From NCBI RefSeq assembly GCF_008710135.1, contig NZ_VYKK01000012.1, positions 1 to 64,000 of the forward strand: a stretch of DNA of 64,000 nucleotides, in the 5' to 3' direction. The first letter of the stretch is position 1, and every line of letters begins with the position of its first letter. The translations under genes were made by a program, and so were the position numbers. Origin of the DNA: Paenibacillus spiritus. Its GTDB lineage: Bacteria > Bacillota > Bacilli > Paenibacillales > Paenibacillaceae. The notes beneath the pieces were generated by a model, which saw nothing but the letters and a program-made list of their open reading frames with translations, had not been told where the DNA came from and ran no database searches. Shown in pieces: positions 8,776 through 21,954 of this stretch.

Positions 8776-9732
8776 TTAATATTGGCGTTCGTAATCGACG
8801 AGATTGAGGTCCGGCGTTCCTGTGGCGGCATAAGCTTTTAAATTCCCGGCAAAAATATCGGCCAGCCGGTCGGCATACCGGTCCGTATTGCCTGCGCTGT
8901 GCGGGGTTATGACTACCTGCTCCATGGCCCAGAGCGGATGGTCCGCCGGCAGCGGCTCCTGCTCGAACACGTCCAGTCCGGCTCCGGCGAGCCGTCCGCT
9001 GTGAAGAGCCGCGATCAGATCGTCCGTTACCGTGGTGCCGCCGCGGCCGATGCTGATATAGTAAGCGCCCGGCTTGAAGGCGGAGAAGACGGAAGCGTCG
9101 AACAGACTGCGGGTACGGTCGGTGAGCGGGAGGGTATTGATCACAAAGTCGGCCTCCGCGGCCGCTTCGCGCAGCTGTCCGGTGGTCCGGATCTCGTCGA
9201 ATCCGGGAACCGGCTCGGCCTTGCTGCGGACGCCGACGGTCTTCATGCGGAACGCCTTGGCGAGCCGCGCGGTCTCGGCCCCGATGCGGCCGGTTCCGGC
9301 AATGACGGCCGTCTTGCCCGTCAACTCGCTCTCGGCGCCGGACGATTGCCACAGCCGGCGTTCCTGATTGCGGACCGCCGTATGGAAATCGCGGACAAAG
9401 AGCAGCATAAAGCCGATAATCACCGAGGCGATCGGCTCGGCATGCACGCCGCTGGCATTGGTCAGGAAGACGCCCCGTTCCCGCAGGCGATCCAGCGGCA
9501 TCCGGTCGATGCCTGCCGACCAGGACTGCACCCAGCGGAGGGGCGTTCCTTCCGCGAGCACATGGCCGGCAATGCCTTTGCCCCAGCCGATCAGAATCTC
9601 CGCTTGCGCCAGAAGCGCAGGGTCGGGCGAATCGGCGCGGGTCTCTTCGAGCCGGTAACCGGGCGCAGCCTCGAGGATTAGGGATTTTTGCTTCTCGTTG
9701 AGGGCGTGTAGGCTTACGATCAATCTGGACAT
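8776..9732 (-). CDS. D-2-hydroxyacid dehydrogenase family protein
   Basis: A 318-residue NAD(P)-dependent oxidoreductase of the D-isomer-specific 2-hydroxyacid dehydrogenase family. The nucleotide-binding motif is IAGTGRIGAETARLAKAF (about residues 143-160). The catalytic residues appear as Arg in SIGRGGTTVTDD, Glu in DVFEQEPLP and His in ITPHSAGN. The substrate-binding domain is built from both ends, as usual (LRWVQSWSAGIDRMPLD near residue 66). The acid it reduces cannot be deduced. It is convergent with the methyltransferase gene and divergent from thpR. The ATG has GGAGAGGAG eight bases or so upstream. Confidence 0.9.
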   Translation of the reverse strand: MSRLIVSLHALNEKQKSLILEAAPGYRLEETRADSPDPALLAQAEILIGWGKGIAGHVLAEGTPLRWVQSWSAGIDRMPLDRLRERGVFLTNASGVHAEPIASVIIGFMLLFVRDFHTAVRNQERRLWQSSGAESELTGKTAVIAGTGRIGAETARLAKAFRMKTVGVRSKAEPVPGFDEIRTTGQLREAAAEADFVINTLPLTDRTRSLFDASVFSAFKPGAYYISIGRGGTTVTDDLIAALHSGRLAGAGLDVFEQEPLPADHPLWAMEQVVITPHSAGNTDRYADRLADIFAGNLKAYAATGTPDLNLVDYERQY

Positions 9733-9803
9733 GGGGATTCTCCTCTCCGGGTGCTTCTCTATCCATCCTAGGATAGCAAATTGCGAAAGAAAGGTGAAAT
9801 GTG

Positions 9804-10391
9804 ATGGAGAAAATGCGATTGTTCACTGCCATCCGTCTGCCGGAGCGGCTTTTGGAGCCGCTGGGCGCGGTCTGCCGCTTCGGTCCGGCCCGTTCGTTGT
9901 TCGCAAGCTGGCCTTACCCGGAGGATTATCATATTACGCTCCAGTTCCTGGGAGACACCGAGACCGCTGCCGTGCCGGGGCTTACCCGCGCCTTGGAGCG
10001 GGCCGCCCTTCAGTCGTCTCCGTTCCGGCTGCGGCTGGCCGGGACCGGCTCTTTCGGAAGGCCGGAGGCGCCCCGGGTGCTCTGGGCCGGCGTCGAGGGG
10101 GAACAGGACCGCCTGGCCGGGCTTCAGCGGGCGGTTACCGCCGCCACCGGACCGCTCGGGTTCCGCGCAGAGGAGCGGGCGTACAGTCCGCATGTCACCC
10201 TGGCGCGGAAATTTCGCGGAGGCCCGGAGAACAGACAGGCTTTGGAACAGCTTCGCACAGCGGTCGAGCGCGTCCTGGACGAAGAGGGCGGCTTGTGGGA
10301 GGCGGACCGGATGGTGCTGCTGGCTACGCGGATGGGGGCTGTTCCGATGTATGAAACGATTGCTGAATTTTCATTAAATACTTCCAAATAA
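9804..10391 (+). CDS. thpR: RNA 2',3'-cyclic phosphodiesterase ThpR
   Basis: A 195-residue 2H-phosphoesterase. Both catalytic HxT motifs are present: HITLQFLG at about residue 44 and HVTLARKF at about residue 130. Members open 2',3'-cyclic phosphates on RNA to 2'-phosphates and were first named 2'-5' RNA ligases. It acts in the cytosol and length is typical. A GTG one codon upstream is also possible; I prefer the ATG since AAAGGTG lies about seven bases before it. Its neighbours do not suggest a particular RNA substrate. Confidence 0.88.
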   Translation: MEKMRLFTAIRLPERLLEPLGAVCRFGPARSLFASWPYPEDYHITLQFLGDTETAAVPGLTRALERAALQSSPFRLRLAGTGSFGRPEAPRVLWAGVEGEQDRLAGLQRAVTAATGPLGFRAEERAYSPHVTLARKFRGGPENRQALEQLRTAVERVLDEEGGLWEADRMVLLATRMGAVPMYETIAEFSLNTSK

Positions 10392-10465
10392 ACGGTTGAA
10401 GTTTTCAAACCTCCCCTTTTCGGTTACATAGAATAGGAATGTGTCGAAAATCGGGGAGGAATATC

Positions 10466-11365
10466 ATGCTTATATTTAGACAAAACCGCTGGGTAGCGCT
10501 GCTTGTCGGCGTTATTCTGGTGTGTTTTTCTTCCATAATTCTGTTTCAGCCGCGCGTAAGAGGCGGGGAATACGGGGACCGCGTCACGATGAACCGGCTT
10601 CAGGGGGGCCGGGCGGAGGCGAAGCCGGTATCCGCGGCGCCTGCGGCCATGAAGGAATCGCCGGGCGGCATCCGAGCCAGTCAGCCGGGACGGGACCGGC
10701 AGCTAAGCGAATTGTCGCTGCTGCCCGCTCAGACCTCGGGAACCCGAATATGGGAGACCCGCCCGGCGGCAGAGGTGCTGGACCAGTGGAAGAGTGACCG
10801 GGACAAGAAGGAACAGGCGGCCCAGGCCGCAATCGCGCAGGCGCAGCGGCAGGCCAAGGTTAAGGCACAGGCAGCCGCCAGACAAGCCGCGCAGAAGTCC
10901 AAGACGGCCGTCCAGGCCAATACCCCCACTATCTTATACTTCACGAGAACCGAGCTGCTGACCCCGGATCAGAAGGACCGGGCAACCGAGAGCTACAGCG
11001 TTTCTCGCGAGGATCTGCTTCTCCTTCAGCGAATTGTGATGGCGGAAGCAGAGGGCGAACCGTACATAGGCAAAGTGGCAGTCGCCAATGTTGTCCTAAA
11101 CCGGCTGCGGTCAGCCAATTTTCCCGATACCATTAGAGATGTGATCTATCAGAAGAGCCAATTCAGCCCGGTGCAGAACGGGCGTCTTCAGCGTGTCAAG
11201 CCCAACGCCGACAGCATCCGCGCCGTGAATGAAGCGCTCAGCGGCGTCAAGGCGGTTACCGACGACACCTATTATTTTCTGTCGCTTCGGCTGGCCCAGG
11301 ATCTGACGGTTCACCACACGCGCAAGTTTGCCGTGACCATCGGCAATCATTCTTTTTACAGATAA
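10466..11365 (+). CDS. SleB-like cell wall hydrolase with N-terminal membrane anchor
   Basis: A 299-residue protein. Residues about 8-28 are a hydrophobic signal or anchor segment (WVALLVGVILVCFSSIILF). Residues about 105-145 are an Ala/Gln/Lys-rich helix. Residues about 185-299 form the Hydrolase_2 domain of SleB and CwlJ, with the catalytic-region signature RIVMAEAEGEPYIGKVAVA, then VVLNRLRSANFPDTI, and ending in TIGNHSFYR. These enzymes cut cortex or vegetative peptidoglycan as lytic transglycosylases. No peptidoglycan-binding repeats precede the domain, unlike SleB itself. The ATG at 10466 has GGGGAGGA five bases upstream. It stands alone, so a role in germination or growth cannot be decided. 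Confidence 0.87.
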   Translation: MLIFRQNRWVALLVGVILVCFSSIILFQPRVRGGEYGDRVTMNRLQGGRAEAKPVSAAPAAMKESPGGIRASQPGRDRQLSELSLLPAQTSGTRIWETRPAAEVLDQWKSDRDKKEQAAQAAIAQAQRQAKVKAQAAARQAAQKSKTAVQANTPTILYFTRTELLTPDQKDRATESYSVSREDLLLLQRIVMAEAEGEPYIGKVAVANVVLNRLRSANFPDTIRDVIYQKSQFSPVQNGRLQRVKPNADSIRAVNEALSGVKAVTDDTYYFLSLRLAQDLTVHHTRKFAVTIGNHSFYR

Positions 11366-11433
11366 GAGAGCCTGCCAAAACGGTTAATGGATTAGAGTAA
11401 CTATCCTGCGCCCTTCGGAGGAGGATTCTTAAA

Positions 11434-12120
11434 ATGTTGAAAGTGACGTATTACGGCCATTCGGCTGTGCTGGCGGAGAGCGGCGAGAGCGCCGTGATTA
11501 TCGATCCGTTTCTCTCGGGTAATCCCAAGTCGGGCATCTCTCCGGATGCCGTCAAGGTGAACGCGGTTCTGCTGACGCATGGCCATTCCGATCATCTGGG
11601 AGATGCGGTGGAAATCGCTCTTGCCAACGAATGCCCGATCTTCGCGCCCTTCGAGCTGGCGCAGTACTGCCGGAAGAAGGGGGCTGAAGTCATGCCGATG
11701 AACATCGGGGGAGGCTGCACTTACCGCGATTTCACCCTGAAGTACACGCAGGCGCTGCACTCTTCGTCCATAACGGAAGGGGACAGCTGGATCTATGCGG
11801 GGGAACCGGCGGGAATTGTGCTGGATATGGGGGGACGGACATTCTATCATGCAGGGGATACGTCGCTGTTCAGCGATATGCGGCTGATCGGCGAACGCCA
11901 CAACATTGATCTCGCGGCGCTGCCGATCGGTGATATGCTGACGATGGGCCCCGACGACGCGCTGCTTGCGGCCAAGTGGCTGCGGGCCGACAAGGTTCTG
12001 CCGGTACATTACAATACCTTCCCGGCCATCGCCCAGGACGCCGGCGAATTCAGCAGACGCCTGAAATCGGAGGGCATCGAGGGGTGCCCGCTGCTGCCGG
12101 GAGAGAGCCTGGAACTGTAG
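11434..12120 (+). CDS. UPF0173 metal-dependent hydrolase (YtkL-like)
   Basis: A 228-residue member of the metallo-beta-lactamase superfamily, family UPF0173. The metal-binding motif is LLTHGHSDHLGD at about residue 50, preceded by VIIDPFLSGNPKSG. Further metal ligands are the His in ALHSSS (about residue 110), the Asp in FYHAGDTSLFSDM, and the late His in VLPVHYNTFPAI. It should be a cytosolic hydrolase of unknown substrate. Length is standard. GGAGGA lies eight bases before the ATG. It is a single gene followed by a strong hairpin. Confidence 0.9.
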   Translation: MLKVTYYGHSAVLAESGESAVIIDPFLSGNPKSGISPDAVKVNAVLLTHGHSDHLGDAVEIALANECPIFAPFELAQYCRKKGAEVMPMNIGGGCTYRDFTLKYTQALHSSSITEGDSWIYAGEPAGIVLDMGGRTFYHAGDTSLFSDMRLIGERHNIDLAALPIGDMLTMGPDDALLAAKWLRADKVLPVHYNTFPAIAQDAGEFSRRLKSEGIEGCPLLPGESLEL

Positions 12121-12142
12121 CTCGGGAATTTACGCCAAAACG

Positions 12143-12177
12143 AACAGCCCCGTCGCCGAATTGGCGACGGGGCTGTT
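12143..12177. terminator. bidirectional terminator hairpin
   Basis: A perfect 15-bp stem (arms 12143-12157 and 12163-12177) with loop GAATT, between the convergent UPF0173 and glycosyltransferase genes. On the minus strand it is followed by CGTTTTGG; on the plus strand by no clear T run. Confidence 0.7.
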
Positions 12178-12203
12178 GAGAATGGCCGGAGCGGCCGGTC
12201 CGG

Positions 12204-13409
12204 CTACGGAGTCACGTAGGCCGGCTCTTCGCTCCTGGCCTGTGGCTGAGTCTGCGGCCGGGGAGTCCGCGCCGGCTGCTCGGCCGGCCGGGGCGGCGAT
12301 CCAAGCAGCTCCAGGACGGACAGCGCACAGGAGGGGGACTGCTGACGCTGCGCGGCGAGCCTGCGGCGCCGCTGTTCCTCCATGGCGGCGTAGTCCGTGC
12401 GAAGCAGGCGGAACCATTTGTCGATCACCGCTTCGGAATCCAGCACCTCGCCGAGGCCGATGCTGACGAAATACTGGCAATTCTTCTCTTCCTGGCCGGG
12501 AATCGCTTTGTAGAAGAGCATCGGAATGCCTTTCGCCATTCCTTCCGTGCAGGTCATGCCGCCCGGCTTCGTAATCAGGAGGTCGGCGGCGTCCATCAGC
12601 TTGTGAATTTCACTGCTGTAGCCGAGAATCTTCACATTCGGATGGTTCAGCCGGGGATCGCTGCTGAGCCGGCGGACCATGCGGTCGTTGCTTCCCATGC
12701 AGAAGATCAACTGAATCTGATCCATCCGGGACGTAAGAGCGTCCATGATTTCCTTGCCGAACATCAGGCCCCAGCCGCCGCCCATGACCAGAACGGTCGG
12801 CATGTCCGCCAGACCGAGTTCCCGGCGGCTCTCCTTCTTAATCGGGGACGTCCAGAACTTCGGATGAACCGGAAGGCCCGTCACGCCGACAACGTCGGAG
12901 GAGATGCCCCGGCCGGTCAGAATGGATTTGACCCGGGAGGTCGAGACCAGATAACGGTCCGTCTCCGGATTGATCCAGCTTGCGTGGGCATCATAGTCGG
13001 TAATCAGCGTGAACAGGGGCACATTCAGCCCTTGCGACTTCAGACGCGAGACCACTGCAGCCGGCAGGGGATGAGAGCATATGATGAGGTCGGGCTTCAG
13101 CCGTTCGATTACCCGGCGGGCACGCGAATAGAAGACCCGGTGCAGAGCCATCCGGGTCAGGCGGCTCAAGGGATTATGATATTGGGATTTGTAGAGAAGT
13201 CCCACCAGCTTAGGCTGAGTGCTTACAGTTGCCCGATAAGTCGACAATACCCACGGGGCTACCGTCGGATTCAGAAATTTGCCCAGCTCGAAGACACGGC
13301 ACTGAACCTCGGGGTTCAGCCGGCGAATTCCTTCGGCCAGAGCACGAGACGCCGCCGTATGGCCGGTGCCGAAGCCCTCTGAAAACAGTAGCACTCGTTT
13401 CTTGCGCAT
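12204..13409 (-). CDS. UgtP/MGDG synthase-like glycosyltransferase
   Basis: A 401-residue GT28-type glycosyltransferase. The N-terminal domain starts VLLFSEGFGTGHTAASRALAEGI, the MGDG_synth signature, and includes LIICSHPLPAAVV and FTLITDYDAHASWI. The C-terminal domain binds the sugar nucleotide: VLVMGGGWGLMFGKE and LLITKPGGMTCTEGMAKG. These enzymes add glucose or galactose to diacylglycerol at the inner face of the membrane, giving glycolipids and lipoteichoic acid anchors. The last 50 residues are Arg/Pro/Gln-rich and probably disordered. The ATG at 13409 has GGGTGAG five bases upstream; a TTG nine codons earlier has no site. It is divergent from the TetR gene. Confidence 0.85.
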   Translation of the reverse strand: MRKKRVLLFSEGFGTGHTAASRALAEGIRRLNPEVQCRVFELGKFLNPTVAPWVLSTYRATVSTQPKLVGLLYKSQYHNPLSRLTRMALHRVFYSRARRVIERLKPDLIICSHPLPAAVVSRLKSQGLNVPLFTLITDYDAHASWINPETDRYLVSTSRVKSILTGRGISSDVVGVTGLPVHPKFWTSPIKKESRRELGLADMPTVLVMGGGWGLMFGKEIMDALTSRMDQIQLIFCMGSNDRMVRRLSSDPRLNHPNVKILGYSSEIHKLMDAADLLITKPGGMTCTEGMAKGIPMLFYKAIPGQEEKNCQYFVSIGLGEVLDSEAVIDKWFRLLRTDYAAMEEQRRRRLAAQRQQSPSCALSVLELLGSPPRPAEQPARTPRPQTQPQARSEEPAYVTP

Positions 13410-13576
13410 AATCTCACCCGCTGCTTTCCATTTCAATAGAATTGCACGAACCGTTCAATAACCACTATACGCTATTCTTGTCCAAAAATTCTGTGCACTT
13501 CTCACATTATACAAATAAGACGGAAATAGAAAGACCAAACACTGCAAAAAATTAAAATAATTCTGCAACAGGCATC

Positions 13577-13605
13577 TTGCAAAGTGCAGATAAGGGTGGT
13601 AAAGT
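13577..13605 (+). promoter_or_regulatory. candidate promoter of the TetR gene
   Basis: TTGCAA at 13577-13582 and TAAAGT at 13600-13605 with 17 bases between. Operator-like repeats begin seven bases downstream, fitting autorepression. Confidence 0.45.
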
Positions 13606-13611
13606 AATGAA

Positions 13612-13642
13612 TGACCAAATGACCAAAAGCGTAAATTGGTCA
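13612..13642. promoter_or_regulatory. operator-like repeats before the TetR gene
   Basis: TGACCAA occurs at 13612-13618 and again at 13620-13626; the second copy forms a perfect inverted repeat with TTGGTCA at 13636-13642, with a nine-base spacer. The half-site GGTCAGTT recurs upstream of yhgE. Likely a binding site for the adjacent TetR protein. Confidence 0.6.
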
Positions 13643-13706
13643 GTTTTTAATCCCGGCTCCTGCGGCCCGTCGGGCTTGAGGAGCGAAGAAAGGACGTGCG
13701 CGGTTA

Positions 13707-14309
13707 ATGGCAGTGGTAGACCGAAGGAAACAGGTGCTTCAGGCGGCGGCCAAGTCGTTCTCGCTGTTCGGGTACAAGGCAACCACCATGGATCAGATCG
13801 CCCGGATCGCCAACGTCGGCAAAGGAACGATCTACACGTTCTTTGCGAACAAGGATCAGTTGTTCGATGAGATCCTTCATACGGTCCTGGCAGAGATGAA
13901 GGGGATCGCGGAGCGCGAAATTCAGCGCGACAAGCCGTTCTTCGACAACCTGCACCGTGTCCTGGACGCTCTCCTGGAATTCCGGGACGAGCATGAGCTG
14001 TTCATCAAGCTGTCGCAGGAGAACCGGGAGGTGGGAACGCCGCAAGCCCAGGAAGGACTCGACAAGATCGAGAAATTGGTGCTGGGCTACATCGAGCGGG
14101 AGGTGGAGCACGCCATTCGGCAGGGAGAGATCAAGCCGTGCGACCCCAAAGTGGTCTCACTGGTCATGTTCCGGCTCTATGTGGTGCTGACGGCAGAGCT
14201 CAACAAGCTGAATGCGCCGCTGGACAAGGAGCAGATCAAGACGTATTTTCACTTGTTTCTGGCTGAGGGGCTGGAAGCGCAGAGAACCGGGGTGACGCAG
14301 CAGCGGTAA
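13707..14309 (+). CDS. TetR/AcrR family regulator, YhgD-like
   Basis: A 200-residue repressor. Residues 8-55 are the TetR DNA-binding domain (AAAKSFSLFGYKATTMDQIA, then GKGTIYTFFANKDQLFDEIL). Residues about 60-200 are the helical ligand-binding and dimer domain, with WHG-like helices. It is followed by the YhgE gene, 156 bases downstream; in Bacillus the same TetR-YhgE order is known, so it probably represses itself and yhgE. Operator-like repeats with the half-site GGTCAGTT lie before both genes. The inducer is unknown. Confidence 0.88.
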   Translation: MAVVDRRKQVLQAAAKSFSLFGYKATTMDQIARIANVGKGTIYTFFANKDQLFDEILHTVLAEMKGIAEREIQRDKPFFDNLHRVLDALLEFRDEHELFIKLSQENREVGTPQAQEGLDKIEKLVLGYIEREVEHAIRQGEIKPCDPKVVSLVMFRLYVVLTAELNKLNAPLDKEQIKTYFHLFLAEGLEAQRTGVTQQR

Positions 14310-14314
14310 GCCAT

Positions 14315-14361
14315 AAGCGCAGCCGCCCCCGGCTGAGGAGAGCCGTTACGGCGCTTTTTTT
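14315..14361 (+). terminator. terminator after the TetR gene
   Basis: AAGCGC at 14315-14320 pairs with GCGCTT at 14351-14356, with two smaller hairpins between, followed by a run of T to 14361. yhgE therefore probably needs its own promoter. Confidence 0.6.
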
Positions 14362-14370
14362 GTCGCTTTG

Positions 14371-14397
14371 ACTGACTGAATGGGGAAAACGGTCAGT
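14371..14397. promoter_or_regulatory. operator-like repeat before yhgE
   Basis: ACTGAC at 14371-14376 is an inverted repeat of GTCAGT at 14392-14397. The right half reads GGTCAGTT, as in the repeat before the TetR gene. A weak promoter (TTGCTG, 16 bases, TAATAG at 14425-14430) lies just downstream. Confidence 0.5.
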
Positions 14398-14465
14398 TGG
14401 TGTTGCTGAATAACAATTTTTCCCTAATAGAAAAGCTTCATATAAGATAAGGAGAGAAGACCAGA

Positions 14466-16820
14466 ATGAAATCATTATCCGTTTTTGCCAAGGATATGAG
14501 GGCGGCGTTTCGGAATCCGAAATTGTTCATCCCGATGCTGGTGGTCCTGTTCATTCCGGTACTCTACAGCGGTCTGTTCTTGAAGGCCTTCTGGGACCCG
14601 TACGGCAAGATGAACGAGCTTCCCGTCGCCGTCGTCAACCAGGACAAGGGAGCCCAGTATGAAGGCAAGCAGCTGGACGCCGGCAAGGATCTGGTAGAAG
14701 AGCTGAAGAAGACCGACGGGTTCCAATGGAACTTTGTCAGCCGCGAAGAGGCCGAAGCGGGCCTGGACGACAACAAGTACTACATGGCAATCATTGTGCC
14801 GGAGGATTTCTCGTCCAAGGCGACCACGCTGCTGGATGAGCATCCGACGCCTGCACAGATCGTATTTGAACCGAATGCGGGCTACAACTTCCTGTCGGCT
14901 CAGATCGGAACGACGGCAGTGAAGGATATCCGCACGAAAGTATCGGAAAAAGTGACCGAGGCCTACACCGAATCGGTCCTCGACAAAATCTCCGAAATTT
15001 CCGGCGGCTTGGGAGAAGCCGGAAGCGGCGCCTCCAAGCTTGCCGACGGAGCCGGCAAGCTGGACGAGGGCGCAGCCAAGCTGCACGACAATCTGCTGGT
15101 GCTGACGGACGGAGCGGGCAAACTGCTGGACGGGGTCCAGCCGCTCACCAAGGGCGTCAGCGACCTGAACAACGGCGCCGCCCAGCTTAAGACCGGAAGC
15201 GGCACGCTGGCCTCGGGTCTGCAGCAGCTCTCGGCTGCGCATAAGCAGCTGGCCGCCGGCGTCAACAGCGCTTCGGCAGGCAGCAAGAAACTGAACGCCG
15301 GCCTTCAGCAGTCGCTGACCGGCGCCCAGAAGCTTCAAGCCGGAACGCAATCCGCCGTAGAAGGCTCGGCGAAGCTGCAGACCGGCGCCCAGTCGGTAGC
15401 CGCAGGCGCCGACAAGCTGGCGACCGGCCTGAACTCGGCCGTGGAAGGCAGCGGGCAGCTCGCAACGGGGCTTAAGGCTTCTTCCGATGGCAGCGCCAAA
15501 GTGGCCGATGCCGCGAAGAGCCTCTCCCAGGGCCTTCAGGCTCTGGCGCAGTCCAATCCGCAGCTCGCGGCCGATCCGAACGTACAGAAGCTGGTCGCCG
15601 GCGCGGCGGCAGTGGCTCAGGGCAGCGCACAAGTCTCCCAGAGCCAGCAGCAGCTCTCCGCAGGCGCAGCGGCGCTTCACTCCGGCTCGCAGCAGCTGGC
15701 CGAAGGCGCGAAGAGCCTGAACGCCGGCTCGAAGCAGCTGGCAGCGGGCATTGACAGCCTGCACAGCGGCGCCGTGCAGCTCAACACCGGCGCGGGACAG
15801 CTCGCGCAGGGCCAGAAGCAGCTCTCTGCCGGCGCGTCCGAGCTGACGGCAGGCTTCACGAAGCTGAATGCCGGCATGACCCAGTTCGGAACGAAGCTGG
15901 GCGAAGCGGCGGCAGGCGGCTCCAAGCTGGCCCAGGGGGGCGCAGCGCTTGAAGCCGGAACCTCCAAGCTGCTGAGCGGCGCAGGCCAGCTCAGCGGCGG
16001 AATCAGCTCCCTTGCAGACGGTTCGCAGAAGCTGGCCGATGGAGCCGGGGAACTGAAGACCGGCGCCGACCAGCTGAAGGACGGCTCCAAGGAGCTGGCG
16101 ACGAAGCTTGGCGACGCCGCTACACAGACGGCGAACGTCAAGAAGACCGACGAGATGGTCAGCATGTTCGCCGAGCCGGTTCAAGTCGAGACCAAGACGC
16201 TTAATGCAGTGCCGAATTACGGAACAGGCTTCACTCCGTACTTCCTGTCGCTCGGTCTGTTCGTTGGCGCGCTGATCTGCACGATTGTGGTGCCGATGCG
16301 CGAGAGCGAAGCCGAAGGCGCAACCCGGTTCAACCGGTTCATGAGCCGGACGCTGACCTTCACAGGCATGAGTCTGATTCAATCCCTGCTGGCCGCCCTT
16401 ATCGTTCTCTACGGCCTGAAGCTGGAGGTCCACAGCAAGCCGCTGTTCTTCCTCTTCACCTTCGTAACGGGCCTGACCTTCATGTGGATCATTCAGGCGC
16501 TCGTGACCTGGCTGGATCAGCCTGGCCGCTTCGTAGCCATCGTCCTCCTGATCTTCCAGCTGACGACCAGCGCCGGCACCTTCCCGCTGGAGCTGATTCC
16601 GAACTGGATGAAGGGCCTGAACCCGCTGCTGCCGATGACTTACAGCGTTCGCGGCTTCAAGTCGGTTATTTCCACCGGCGACTACAGCGCGATGTGGAGC
16701 GACCTCGGCATTCTGGCGATCTTCGCCGTCGGCTTCCTGGCGCTTACACTCATCTACTTCCTCACCCGCAACCGCGATACGCAGGCCGGTGTGAAAAGTG
16801 AACAAGTTATGAATGTATAA
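14466..16820 (+). CDS. yhgE: YhgE/Pip family membrane protein
   Basis: A 784-residue membrane protein. One N-terminal segment (about residues 20-38) is followed by a conserved extracellular domain (LPVAVVNQDKGAQYEG; YYMAIIVPEDFSSKA). Residues about 175-555 hold a very long, regular repeat of about seven residues with Gly and Leu (patterns GAGKL, GAAQL, GSQQLAEGAKSL), predicted as an extended helical stalk. The C-terminal 200 residues hold five membrane segments of ABC-2 permease type (SLGLFVGALICTIVVP onward). Relatives are linked to type VII secretion, phage infection (Pip) and antimicrobial stress. The ATG follows AAGGAGAG. It is controlled probably by the TetR protein upstream and ends in a good terminator. 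Confidence 0.9.
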   Translation: MKSLSVFAKDMRAAFRNPKLFIPMLVVLFIPVLYSGLFLKAFWDPYGKMNELPVAVVNQDKGAQYEGKQLDAGKDLVEELKKTDGFQWNFVSREEAEAGLDDNKYYMAIIVPEDFSSKATTLLDEHPTPAQIVFEPNAGYNFLSAQIGTTAVKDIRTKVSEKVTEAYTESVLDKISEISGGLGEAGSGASKLADGAGKLDEGAAKLHDNLLVLTDGAGKLLDGVQPLTKGVSDLNNGAAQLKTGSGTLASGLQQLSAAHKQLAAGVNSASAGSKKLNAGLQQSLTGAQKLQAGTQSAVEGSAKLQTGAQSVAAGADKLATGLNSAVEGSGQLATGLKASSDGSAKVADAAKSLSQGLQALAQSNPQLAADPNVQKLVAGAAAVAQGSAQVSQSQQQLSAGAAALHSGSQQLAEGAKSLNAGSKQLAAGIDSLHSGAVQLNTGAGQLAQGQKQLSAGASELTAGFTKLNAGMTQFGTKLGEAAAGGSKLAQGGAALEAGTSKLLSGAGQLSGGISSLADGSQKLADGAGELKTGADQLKDGSKELATKLGDAATQTANVKKTDEMVSMFAEPVQVETKTLNAVPNYGTGFTPYFLSLGLFVGALICTIVVPMRESEAEGATRFNRFMSRTLTFTGMSLIQSLLAALIVLYGLKLEVHSKPLFFLFTFVTGLTFMWIIQALVTWLDQPGRFVAIVLLIFQLTTSAGTFPLELIPNWMKGLNPLLPMTYSVRGFKSVISTGDYSAMWSDLGILAIFAVGFLALTLIYFLTRNRDTQAGVKSEQVMNV

Positions 16821-16841
16821 TTGAACAAGATTCGACAAGAT

Positions 16842-16868
16842 AAAAGCGTCCCTTCGGGGGCGCTTTTT
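16842..16868 (+). terminator. terminator of yhgE
   Basis: An 11-bp stem AAAAGCGTCCC/GGGGCGCTTTT with a TTCG tetraloop, ending in five T. Confidence 0.88.
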
Positions 16869-16883
16869 GATTTGCATTTATAA

Positions 16884-16938
16884 TGAAAGCGTTTTAGACA
16901 TGTGAGATTCTGCCCGAAGTTGGTTTTAAACGCTTACA
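16884..16938. promoter_or_regulatory. two cre-like sites upstream of the glutamate synthase gene
   Basis: TGAAAGCGTTTTAG at 16884-16897 matches 12 of 14 positions of the CcpA consensus TGWAARCGYTWNCW. On the other strand TGTAAGCGTTTAAA (16925-16938) matches 13 of 14. They lie in the 336-base gap between yhgE and the glutamate synthase gene, which is otherwise AT-rich and holds no gene. CcpA binding is inferred from the motif only. Confidence 0.45.
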
Positions 16939-17156
16939 TTGCATAAGTCCTTATTCGCAAGTAATGCATAAATATTCATTGTATAGATTTTTTAAGCTTT
17001 TGCCCATTAAAGCTGTGTCGCAAAAACGGTTGTTAATCAAACTCATAAAAAACTTTAAATTGCGCTCATGTTAGGTCGATGATAAAATGATATAACCAAT
17101 CTTCAACTGAATAATTATTAATAATGCCCCACTTTATTATAGAAAGGTTGCGTACG

Positions 17157-21755
<4,599 letters not shown>

Positions 21756-21793
21756 TCCGAGGAGAGAGGGCCTTAAAGCCGAGACAGGAGAAT

Positions 21794-21829
21794 CGCAGCA
21801 ATTCCGTAAGGATTGCTGCGGTTTTTTTC
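21794..21829 (+). terminator. terminator of the glutamate synthase gene
   Basis: CGCAGCAATTCC (21794-21805) pairs with GGATTGCTGCG (21810-21820) with one bulged base and loop GTAA, followed by a long T-rich run. Confidence 0.9.
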
Positions 21830-21954
21830 TTTTTTCTGGAACCTCATGGCGGAATTCCTCGTAACAAGAGTGGCGATGCAGGGTTGAGGCTCTGCTTGGC
21901 CGTCTAAGGAGAGGAAGAAGAATAAGACACACAGAGAGGGGAGTGAGCGGAGAC

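Noticed and set aside
14475-16877. Long open frame on the minus strand over yhgE
   Set aside because: It mirrors the repetitive GC-rich yhgE sequence, has no ribosome site and no family sense; the plus-strand protein is clearly real.
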